A stretch of 64,000 nucleotides of DNA. Source: Neelides folsomi. Lineage: Eukaryota; Arthropoda; Collembola; Neelipleona; Neelidae. Shown one piece after another: positions 1 through 10,962 of the stretch. The stretch lies in contig JAQGBZ010000186.1 in assembly GCA_034687125.1 (NCBI GenBank), positions 1 to 64,000 on the forward strand, given 5' to 3'. Within the stretch, counting starts at the first letter, position 1, and every line of letters starts with the position of its first letter. The translations under genes were made by a program, and so were the position numbers. The notes beneath the pieces were generated by a model, which was given only the letters and a program-made list of their open reading frames with translations, did no database searches and was not told where the DNA came from.

Positions 1-56
1 TATATATAATAATGATTTAAAGGTTTATAATATATTATAATACCATCAACTCTGAA

Positions 57-195
57 AAATAATATTTGTAAATTTCCTTCGCGTATTTTTTCTTCTGTTA
101 TTTCAAGGTGCAATTGATTAATATCTTGATTTTTAACTTCCACCCAATCACCAATTTCGACAATTTCTCTTACGTAAGGTATTGGTGATAAATTT
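57..195 (-). CDS. Partial exon of an unrecognised protein
   Basis: Read on the minus strand, a sequence ending in TTTTTAG (a plausible splice acceptor) is followed by an open stretch of about 46 codons. It includes YVREIVEIGDWVEVKNQD and ends near QILFFR, before a possible GT donor. The mix of charged and hydrophobic residues looks more like coding sequence than the AT-rich surroundings. I do not recognise the family. No upstream exon could be identified between here and the BTB gene, and the gene would continue off the left edge. The reading frame is the main support; this could still be a chance open stretch. Confidence 0.4.
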
Positions 196-1626
196 GCTAA
201 AAATATTTAAAACTTATTTTATTGAAAATTTTATCGACAAAAATTTTATATTTATGAATGGGGAATATTGAAAATTGAATTACATTTGTTGTTAACTTAC
301 AATTTACATTTTGAATGAATAGGTATAAAACGAAAATTCCTATATTAATCGTTTTTATTGGTAAAAATACTTTCCTCATTTTAATAAAAAAAATTAAAAC
401 CACATTTATGTTTCTGTTACAATGGATTAAAAAGGGTGACAGTCTTGAATTAAGCTAAATTACTAGTGCGTCATTTGAATGGAATTATTAAACGCAAAAG
501 ATAATTAAGAATAACACTTTTGAAATAAAACCAATCTTATAAACTATGATTAACATAAAAATTAATATTTTTCATATAAGGTCATAGATTACAAGGACAA
601 CGATTAGATATGCTGCAATAAAAGATAAATCATTAATTGCCGTTTGTGTTTAAATTATTAACTTTTTATCAACCGTTCTTGGTAATTATTTTTTATCTTC
701 TTTTATTAAAATGATATAAAAAGCGTAAATACTTTAACTTAAAATCTACAATAATGATGATGAATTACTTTTATACAATAATAACGTCAAATGTCTGAAC
801 TGTATTACCAATTCTATCTTAATTATTATTTTTATATTATATTATTTCATTTATAATTAATCAATGGCAATTTTCCCTAACCAATTTAAATACATATTGT
901 AAATTTTATCACAAGCAATGTGTTAAATATAATTAATTACCATCCAGAATTGAATCATGTCAAAAATTTCCTAAAACTTTAAGTGTAAATGTGGTGATAT
1001 ATGATTAATGATTAGAAACTGATTTGATATCCTTTTCATGAGCTATTTTGCATTCCATTTTGATGAGTTGCAGACATTATAGGTAATATCAATCTCTAAA
1101 AAAACATTAAGTAATAGATATGAAAAAACATTTGGCTACTCATGCAAACTTTACATTATAATGTAATATAATGAGAAGTGAGCATTTATCAAAACATCAT
1201 GTAACTCTAAATTACATATTAAAAATAACGCTCTGCCAAAAGTAGGCAGGCAAAGATAAAATACGGATGTAATGAGACAATTACAAACTTGCATGAGAAT
1301 ATATACTGAGAATTTTACCGGGAGCATTTGGCCAAAAAGATAAATATTAGAATTTTTAGAATATTAAATTAATCAATTTATCATTAAACTTAATTTACAG
1401 AAATTGTATAAAGGTTAAATGACAATTAAAAATATAAATACATAGTTAATTAAATCAAGATTAGCATTAGGCCTTGCTTTAATTTTTTGAATAAAATTTT
1501 ACTTGTGAAAGAATTAAAGAGAGAAAATGAACCATCAAATTGAAAAAATGATTAATTTAATCGAAAATTGATCTTGGTTGAATTGAATGCAACCTGGATA
1601 TTTGTGAGTGTTTAGAGAAGATTAGA
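196..1626. other. AT-rich intergenic stretch
   Basis: About 1.4 kb of AT-rich sequence lies between the partial minus-strand exon and the BTB gene. It should hold the promoter of the BTB gene and perhaps upstream exons of the partial gene. Short open frames here have no coding character. I see no RNA gene or repeat that I can name. Confidence 0.6.
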
Positions 1627-4086
1627 ATGGAGGATGATGGGGAGTCATCTGCCTCAAACTCAACAGCTGAGATCCCAGACGTCCAAGAGATCTTGTCGCC
1701 TCTGACTCCGACAATTTCAGCATCTGGAAAAAAGAGAAAGTAAAAATTCATAGACCAATAGTTTTTATATTACTTCCGATTAATTTATTTTTATAATATA
1801 ACATAGTTTCTTAATATGATAGTTCTTATTTCTTATTCTTTTAATTAATACTTCTTAAACTGCTAATTTTAAATTTAAAAGAAAATATTAATGGACATTT
1901 AGAATTGAAGTAAGAGGAGAGCGTGTTCCGCCTGTTCCAATTGTAAATGATGTTGAGTCTTGGCAAGAGAAATGCTCATTCGTTAAAGTGAGTTAATGTA
2001 AAAATTGTGATGATTTAATATACCTTACATTTTTATATATGACACATTATATTGGTATATAGTATAGTATGTGTATACCATAGATTATTTGGATTATGAT
2101 TTTTTAACTTTAATTAGGATCGAATGGGAAGTTTAGTAAATTCAGAGCGACTCTCCGATGTCACTTTTCTCCTTGGTCCAGTCGAAATAGCGATATATGG
2201 TCATAGAACTATCCTATCAGCAGGATCTCCATTTTTTGAAAAACTCTTTTTTGGTCCAATGGCTACAACTGAAAAGGTTTAAAATCGTATTCTTCAAGCT
2301 CAACTATTCCTTTTTCAAATGAATATTTTGTAATTTACTTTTAAATTTTACAGGTTGTTCGACTTCCAGATATGGAACCAGAAGTCTTCCTGGCTTTCAT
2401 CAAATATTTGTACACTGATGAATTCGACGTTCAAATGGAAGACGTTGACGCGATTTGTCTTTTGAAACCAGCCAAAATGTACATTGTGCCTCCACTCGCT
2501 CGCAAGATCACAGAGCTTTTAATTGCCAAATTAAGTCCTGAAAATGTTTTCCTCGTTTACGACCGTGCTCTTATTTACGACGAGACAAAGCTTGCCGATG
2601 TTTGCCTTAGATTTCTTGACAGGTTCGATTCTTCTCATAATTTATGACTGTTTTTAATGAATTAATATACCATAATATGCTATTTATTATTAAATTATGT
2701 ATAAACAAGGTCTAAATATAAATATAAATATAATTGATTTCATTAAAATTCAGGCAAATTGATAAAGTGATTGAAACTGAAGAATTTCTCGATATTGAAG
2801 GAAAAACTTTATGCTCTTTGCTTGAAAGAGATAATTTGAGAATTACTGAATGTAAACTATTCAATGCCGTTCTAAAGTAATGTTCTAGTAAAATCAAGCT
2901 ATAAGCGATTTAAATTGATGTGAACATAACTAACAATGAATTATATCCAATTTTTCTTTTAATTTAGATGGACAATTGCAGAATGTCGGCGACAAGATTT
3001 AGAAGTCAATTCATGTAACGAACGGAGAGTTTTGGGTCGAGCTCTTCAACTCATTCGATTTCCTGCAATGACCCAAGAAGAATTCTCTATTCATGTTGTT
3101 CCAACTGGACTCTTGTCTCCTGATGAAGTCATCTCTGTCTTTATGAACCTTTGCATTTCTTCTGCAAAAAAGTTAGCATTTTATTAATTATGAACTTCAA
3201 AAAAATGCAAGAAACTAGTATAAAAATTGCTTTAACATCTTATTTAATATTTTTTATCGAAGGAATGAACGACCTTCTACGCCATTTGTTGTTCATCCGC
3301 GAGTCTTCCGACCCAAACTTCATTATCTTTCAAGGTTTGCTGAAGTTCTTTCAAAAGCCCTTTCATGTGGGATTTATGGGTCTAATTTGGGTGCATTTGG
3401 TGACGGATCGGTTTACAATTCAACTTTAAGGTAAATAAAAGCCAGAATACTTTAAAATTATATTTTAAAAAGATTCTTTTAAATTAGTAAAAAAAACTTT
3501 TGATTCGATATAGATTCCGCTGTGATCAACGAGTATTCCTTCATGGAATTGGAGTTCATGGAGTTGTTTCAAGTTGCTCTTCCCTTACGTTTTCCGTGAC
3601 CGTTAGTCTTTTCCGGGGACAGATTCATTTATGTAGTAAGGCTGGTGATGGACGGAGTCGAAGTTACGATTTTCGATCTCCACTTCAAATTCTCTTTGAC
3701 ACTCCGCAAGACATTCGACCAAATGAAGAATTTATCATCACCGCAACACTCAAAGTACTTAGCGTAGTTAAAATTATAATAAATTATTAGATATTACTTA
3801 TAAATTCATATTAAGGATTTAGAGAATACCTATAGAAGACTAAAACTAACACAATTTTAAATTAATTTTTTAGCTTATTCGGGACGGTGGTGGAGCGTCT
3901 TGGGGTCCAGCCTCTCCGTTTCCTAATAGCAATCAAGTGGATGCTTATTACGGAACAAAGGGGTCAACGAGCGTTCCAGTAGCAGCTCATGATGGTCTTC
4001 TTGTTACTTTTACATTTCCGAACGCTTCCGTTTCTGGTGAATCTTTCATTAATGGACAAATACCTCAAATAATTTTTAGCATTTAA
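1627..4086 (+). CDS. BTB-BACK-PHR domain protein (BTBD3/BTBD6-like)
   Basis: Nine exons: 1627-1739, 1903-1987, 2118-2276, 2354-2622, 2754-2876, 2968-3171, 3263-3430, 3514-3754 and 3874-4086. Joined, they give 524 residues with one frame throughout. The BTB domain covers about residues 75-180 (LSDVTFLLG, GHRTILSAGSPFFEKLF, then FIKYLYTDE). The BACK region follows, with the family hallmark WTIAECRRQDLEVN and LGRALQLIRFPAMT. The C-terminal PHR beta-sandwich includes FLHGIGVHG and YYGTKGST and ends NGQIPQIIF. Proteins of this family act as substrate adaptors for cullin-3 ubiquitin ligases; BTBD6 is linked to neural differentiation. The N-terminal 65 residues are short, Ser/Thr-rich and not conserved. 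The stop is followed 11 nt later by AATAAA (4098-4103). The assignment to BTBD1/2/3/6 is firm; which paralogue it is, is not. Confidence 0.93.
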
Positions 4087-5935
4087 CCGAAATACTTAAT
4101 AAATATTCCATATTTAATCATTACTCTGATCATCAAAATAATTTCGTTTTTACTAAGTGTGTTTAGACATTGCTTCAAGTATAGTATACTAGAATTGTTT
4201 TCCGTGAGTACAAGTATATATGTCTATGGTATGTTGCATTAAATTGCTATCAATATAAGAATATAAAAATATTATTAATAATTAATATAAAGTAAATAGT
4301 TTAGTCGTTTGATGTCATTTAAGTGCTAATAAAAACCAAAATTCTCTAACTACAGACATGTTTTAATTTGAGTACAGCATCTTTTTTGAAGGATATGTAA
4401 CATGAATCAATATGACTTATGCATTAGTCAATGATTGAATTAAATGTAATATGTGTTAAAGTGATGTATGTAAATTCTATGTGGATGCCCCAATGGCTAA
4501 CATATTCACTTAACTCTGGTATAATACCTAAATAACTAAATACTCATTCGGATCATCATTTGGAACAAAATTTTTGCGCGAATCTGCATATCAAAATGTA
4601 ATAAATTATACTAATATTGGTATTACAGATATAAAACACATGGCTCAATCTTCGTAATGATTTAATGGATACCTAAATAGGTTAGTAATAAAGATTATTT
4701 ATAAACCATTTTGCATTGATCAACATTTCAATTATAATGAAATGTTTTGTAAATAAAAATTTAAATGTAAATAGTATACCATATTAAAAAGTAGAAGAGT
4801 ATACATGTATTATATGCATGCTAGTCCTTAATCTTTAATTTCTTTAAAATATTTCAATTTTTGTTTGTCAATTTTTATGAACAAGATGCAAAGAAGGCGT
4901 GTAGAATAAAAATTTGCCCATTATATTGTTAGCTTCATAAATGAGTGAGTTTCATAAATGTTTTATGAATCTGAAGTGAGTCAGAAGGTCGTGCAAGTTG
5001 AGTGAGTGCCTTAATCATTTAAACGAGATATGATTCATTCTATTTAAACTTTATACTAATTTGTTATATAAAAAACTGATGTTCTCATTCAACCCACAAG
5101 CGACCTACTCACATCCTCTGTACCTGTACTAGCAATTTTGCAAAGGTTCCTTCATTATTAAATGTTTTGCGAATTAAATGAAAGGTGTCTCATCATATTA
5201 AATACCAAAAGATAACAATGAGTGTCTCATGGGCTATGCCCTATATCATCTCATCATTTCATATAAATCAAATGCGAAATCAGTTCGCGTGTCGTATGTG
5301 ATATATAGGAGTATTATACGTTTATAAGTTTGTACGAGTGTCTCTCGTAGAGGAAATAAATTCATTGATTCTCGAGTGGGCGCAAGAAATTCGGGGATTC
5401 TCAAACCTGCGTCCTCACTCACCTGTTGAAGAAAGGTGGCGGAGTGCGGGACGGATGAGGAAGATACCTCAAATTCCAACATTCCCTTTTTACTTCACTC
5501 TTATTCCTCAGTTACATAATTAAATTAGTTTAATTGGAGGTGAGTGGATTTAAAGAAATGTCCTTCCTTGTTATTCATATTAAATTAAAAATGTTAATTG
5601 GTTTGTTTTAATTTCCTTCTCTCGTCACGCCCTGTTCACGCCTCTGTGCGCAATATTGGAATTCATCTGTTGAATTTATTATCCTCATTTTCCCTGATTT
5701 TCCCTGATTTTCCCCATTCTCAATTTTAACCAATTTTAAGTTTTAATTTTTTAAATAATGATTAAAGGGCTGACTAATTTGAATTTAGTGAATAAGTGAT
5801 TTGTTTTTATCTGTTCTTTACCAATTTCAGATTTTTAATATCGTCAGTTCATATAGAGGTTCGATATTGTTCGGTGAAATATTCTTTGTGTGTTTGGTGG
5901 ATTATTAATGTGACGAGGAGGAAAAACAAATAAAA
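4087..5935. other. Intergenic region with probable syntaxin 5' UTR exon and intron
   Basis: From 4087 to about 5250 the sequence is AT-rich with no gene. Around 5330-5539 it becomes less AT-rich. A good donor (GGAG followed by GTGAGT, starting at 5540) can pair with an acceptor (CAATTTCAG ending at 5830). This suggests a 5' UTR exon ending at 5539, a 291-bp UTR intron, and a second UTR segment leading to the syntaxin ATG at 5936. The start of transcription is not determined. Two short direct copies of TTTTCCCTGA lie near 5690-5715. Confidence 0.45.
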
Positions 5936-7678
5936 ATGCCGAGGGATCGTATGCCAGCCCTTCGTAGGGTAATTGTAATAAAAAGATAACGTCTTTTCTA
6001 TCTCTTTAATCTTTATTAATATTACTTACAAAATAACAATTTACCTTTCCAACACTAACCATCTTTGAAACTCACCATTAAAATTTTAAAATATATCTAT
6101 TTAAATATGATATTTAGAAAATTCCCCAATTAATAATATTTTATAATAAAGGCTCTTGCAAATCAACGACAAGGAGCCTATGATGAAGGTAATGGAACTG
6201 ATGATCCTCCTCCTTACGATGATGCCGTCGCCATCAACATGGATTCGATGGAGGGCCAAGGCCTTTCTGATTTCTTTGAGACGGTGAGCAAAAATTTATA
6301 ATAATAAAATATGACAATTCGAGCTATTGAAAATTTTGTTAATTAGGTTGAAGAATTACGAAAGTTGATTGAAAAGAGCAAAAACGACGTTGATGCTGTG
6401 AAGAAAAAGCATAGTCAAATCATCTCAATTCCTGTTCCTGATAATAGTAATGGAATTTAAATAGTTAAAAATTTATTACTATTTTAAGTATGTTATTTTG
6501 ATACAGGCATTTTTAATTTAACTGACTTTCAATTTTAGAGAATAAGCAAGAACTGGAAGATTTGATGTCGTCGATCAAATCAACATCGAACACAATAAGA
6601 GCCAGACTCAAGGGTAAATTGTTAATTTTTATTGAATTTTCGTATAATTTATAAAAATATAATTATTTCGGATTGGTAAAATAAAATATGATTATTTAAT
6701 ATTTAGAGATCGAAAGAGGAATCCAGAAAGAAGAAGAGAGCAACGAAGAAAGGGAATTCACCCCAGCGAAAATCCGTATCAAAAAGACTCAACATTCCTC
6801 TCTTCTCCGAGCCTTTATCGATGTCATGAATGAGTATCAACTTGCTCAGACCGATTATAGGGATCGGTGTAAAGCCAGAATCAAAAGACAACTAGGAATA
6901 AGTATGACTTTTTATGTTTGAACTATCAATTTTATAAATTATTTTATTCCTTATTTTACGTATAGATAATATTTTACAATTTTATTGTCATTATTTTCAT
7001 TAAAATGCTTTTTTGTATAGCTGGTTCAACCATGAACGAAGAAGAAGTTGAGAATATGATCGAGCAAGGAAACTTGGCCGTGTTCACACAAGGAGTAAAT
7101 CATTTTTATAATATCGACATCAAAATATTCCAATTTAAATATCCAATTTTCAATACTTTGTATTTTACTATGTGGCAAAATAAACTTAATTTCTATTCGA
7201 TTTAGATTATAATGGAGTCAGAACAAGCGAAGCAGATGTTGGCTGATGTCGAGGCTCGTCACAGTGACATTCTCCAGTTGGAAAAATCTCTAAAGGAACT
7301 TCATGAACTTTTCCTTGAAGTTGCTCTGCTCGTTGAACGACAGGTAAATATTATTTTATTACTTAAAATTGTCAATTATTAATATTTCGATGTTTAGGGC
7401 GAAGTTGTTGATCGAATTGAGACTCAAGTGAATAACACAAAAGAATATGTTGAAGAGGGGAACGTCCAGCTCACCCAAGCAATGACAAACCAAAGAGCCG
7501 CCCGAAGAGTAAGTTGAAATTATTTCACATTGACAATGCATGATGGTAAATAAAAATATTGAGCAACCTACCTTTTTTCCATATCAAAATACTATTTTTA
7601 CAGAAAAAGTTCTGGATCATCGGGATCATCATCATAATTATTATTGTCCTCGTCCTCATCATTTACTATTCGGTATAA
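5936..7678 (+). CDS. Syx1A: Syntaxin 1 (plasma-membrane Qa-SNARE)
   Basis: Nine exons: 5936-5968, 6152-6283, 6347-6446, 6539-6613, 6707-6901, 7021-7094, 7206-7343, 7398-7508 and 7604-7678. Joined, they give 310 residues. The N-peptide [11 protein letters not shown] corresponds to the short motif used by Munc18 to bind syntaxin 1. The Habc region follows (about 45-165; [49 protein letters not shown]). The SNARE helix begins near [16 protein letters not shown] and has the zero-layer glutamine in [14 protein letters not shown] (about residue 249). The tail ends KKFWIIG plus an Ile/Val-rich membrane anchor and a very short lumenal end. It is the target SNARE for synaptic-vesicle and other regulated fusion, pairing with SNAP25 and synaptobrevin. 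The acidic, proline-containing insert near residues 20-35 (TDDPPPYDD) is longer than usual. Assignment to the syntaxin 1 group is very secure. Confidence 0.96.
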
Positions 7679-10600
7679 GAAAGTAAATTTACTTTTTATT
7701 AATAATAACTTATCAATACTCTATTTATGGATTCCTTGATTTTAAGATGAAATAATGAAATTTTAATTGACCGGAAAAAATTCTTAATATTAATTTATGC
7801 AAAAAATGAGGACGAATCAAAAAATCTTATTGTCTGATTTTGTCCTTAATATTTTATTATTTTAACAAAACATATCTACATGTAATATACTTGACTACAT
7901 TTCTGTTTACAATGGGTAATACTTTTATTCTTTTTATTTGTTGTATTGTTTTGAAGTAACTTTTTGTAAAAAGTCAATTCATGTTTCTGTGAGCTGTATA
8001 AATTTCTTTAATCGGTCAATAATTAAAATAATTATTAATAAATAAAATAACGAGTAATAATTAAAATATGAACTTGCTTGCTTGCTTAAAATATGAACTT
8101 TTAAATTGAAGATATGATGAGTCCCTGCTTAACTTCCTCGGACAATTATCGTGTGTTTTGCCATTGTCATTGATCGCTTTACCTATGCCGGTCGTCGCCT
8201 CCGGCCAAATCCAGTTGTCTCTTCGTACACAAACAAAGAACAGTATGATAAACATAAATACTTAACCCTATTTTATATAAAATAATTTTATTTCAATGTT
8301 CATAAATGATAAAACTGTTGAATGGATTTTTTTACTTTATAAAATATCCACTATTTATTATTAAAATATTACGTTTTAAAGATAGTTAAAGAATTTATAT
8401 TATGTAATTATTGAAGCCTTGTTGAACCCAGGGATTATTATTTAGATTTATTGTATGATCATAAATCATAACCATTATTTAATTAAATTAAAGTTTTGAA
8501 ATATTTTAAAGCATGCTAATATTTTAATTTTATTAATTTAATGTATTTATACATAAACCAAGTTCATTATTAGTATGAAAAAAATATTCCGACCTTAACA
8601 AATGTGCCTCTCTGTGCTTAAAGAAATATTCGAATTATAAAATCATGATGAACGAAACGAGAGTCGAACGATTTATGTTGGAATTCCTATAAATCGGACT
8701 ACTCTCGTTGGATTGCGAATTCACTGAAATTGGAAAAAAAATTCTGTGTCAAAAAACTGTACCTTCCGACTTTGCTCTTGTGGACAATCCCTTGAGGGCT
8801 TTCCTTCGCTTTAAAGGATCCTGTCTGAACCCAAAGGAACCTTGACCTTCAATATGCTTACTTAAGAAACTTATAATTGGACTAATATAAGAAGAATCAA
8901 TAGAGATATTTACATACCTAGCTCATCTCGTCTTCCTCAATCGGGTCAATCAAATCAATCAAACTCAAAAAGTATGCTTAATGAAATTATATTTGATACA
9001 CGAACAAATGGAATTGAAAGTTATCCAAACTTAAAATTTAAGAACGGCTAGAATGTTATTTTCAAAAGATCAATTCATTTTATCAATTCATTTAAACATG
9101 CATAGTGCATATGAAAGAATGGCCTCAATGAACGTTGATCCCTGATTGGCAATAAGAGAAAATTGATGGAAATATATTATAAGTTTTCATTCTAAATAGA
9201 CTGGGATTCTGGAAATGTACAATAAATGAAATTATTGAATTAAAAGCTCTAAATTATAAAAACCATTTTTATGAAATGGGCATAAATGAGCAAAATGTGT
9301 GTGAATCCAGTATTTGAAACCGATTGGTAAATGAGATTAGTTAAATATATAATTTTACTTCAGACCCTATTTAAATATTAAATGTCCAAAATATTTAGAT
9401 ATCGTAATCTTAGCATATTATTGTGAACTATCTAATAATAAAAATTCATATTTTTAATCCCTCTATTTTCCAATGTCCTTTCCCAAAATGCAAACGTCCT
9501 TTCTCGCTTTTATCACAAATCATCTCAAAATCGCTTTAAATGTTAAGATATTGAAACGAAAATAAATACTAATATTAAGGAATCATCGTAAATTTGTATA
9601 ACTTATTCCTTATAAAAATTTTGCAAAAAGATAATTCCAAGTATTAGTATTTTACCAAAATAAATTTTTACCTTTATCCTGTCTTTAAGATAAAAAAGAA
9701 AGTGGCTATGGCTAATTGTGTTTAAGTATTAATGGATGTTAGTTAGACCGTTAGTTAGTTTTTAGACAGTTTTTCTGTTATATACTAATATTTAACTAGA
9801 TTTTTAAGCTTAATAAAGAAAACTCCTAACAAAAAACTACAAACGTGAAACTTGTTCAACAATACCCTAAACATATCTTGTAGGAAAAGTCTCAAGTGAA
9901 CAATAATTAATCGAGTACTGAAAGTGTAATTCCTTAAATATCATCAATTAATATCATAATTTATTGTTTATTATAACACTAGCTTAGTACTGATATACAA
10001 TACATTCAAAGTGAAAAAAAGGTTTATTCCTTACAAATACATAAATATTTGCAAATTTTAAAATCCAAAATTATCATTGTACTCACTCATTGCCCTTACA
10101 ATTAACAATGTAATTGATCTTAGTCATTATGCTTAAAATATAGAAAATAAAATAATATATACTATATGTGGCTTTTACGATAATTCAATGTTTTCAGCTT
10201 GGATTTAGCATTTTATCAGAATAAATGTTTACCTTGTACTAAACTACATTTATGTATTTGGTATTATAGTACAATAGTAATTAGGATTTGAGAATTTTAG
10301 TAAATAGATATTTTGAGATATTTTATAATACCAATAGAAAATAATATTTAGACATTTCAAATGAATTCCTGTTATAAAAATGTTTTTTTACAATATTATA
10401 ATATTGGCAAACTCATATTTCCTTTTATAGCACATTTCTCTCATTGTAATATGTATATAGTGATACTCATTAAATTATAGATTGGTAAAGTGGTAATTAA
10501 TGTACGGAACCATATCTCGACCCCAAAACATAAATACCGATATTAAAATGATTGTCAGTTACCTGTGTAAATTCATAAAAACTAAATGTAATGTTAATAA

Positions 10601-10962
10601 TGTTATATGCTAACTGTTTACTTCCTCATGCTTTATTGGAAATTAAAAAGGAGAATAAAATGTTAAAATACGGTCTAAGATTTTTTATTAATCATAATCA
10701 TACAAAGAACAAACGCCAAATAAAATACTTCAGTATGCATCGTATCCGCAGCTTTGAAATCTTAAATAAAATTATCATCGGTTTCATAGTTCCGGAAAGG
10801 TTGTTTTACTACATATTCAATTAGCGATAATTTTTTTGTAAAATATTTTTTTTAAAAAGACAAAAATGAAGTAAATTGTCAAGTGTAAATAATGATTAAT
10901 TAATTAAAAAAGTATCTTTATATGAAATGGGAATAATCACTACAAAATTAGTAACTCAAAAA
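7679..10962. other. 3.3-kb AT-rich intergenic region
   Basis: No coding exon could be supported. A short open frame at about 10591-10824 has no recognisable domain and is Lys/Ile/Asn-rich, as expected by chance. The one clear structure is a foldback at 8656-8709, listed separately. A small GCTT tandem lies near 8078-8090. The right end should contain the promoter of the F-box gene. Confidence 0.6.
8656..8709. repeat. Compact inverted repeat / hairpin
   Basis: Two 21-nt arms (8656-8676 and 8689-8709) pair perfectly over an outer 9 bp (AACGAGAGT with ACTCTCGTT) and an inner 8 bp (CGATTTAT with ATAAATCG). A 4x4 mismatched bulge separates the two stems. The 12-nt loop contains the palindrome GGAATTCC. 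Nothing coding surrounds it. It could be a small structured RNA, a binding-site pair or a relic of a mobile element. The arm length is compatible with a microRNA-like stem, but the precursor is shorter than usual. Confidence 0.5.

Noticed and set aside
10591-10824. 77-residue open frame upstream of the F-box gene
   Set aside because: It has Lys/Ile/Asn-rich composition as expected in AT-rich DNA, no domain, and no splice or promoter context.
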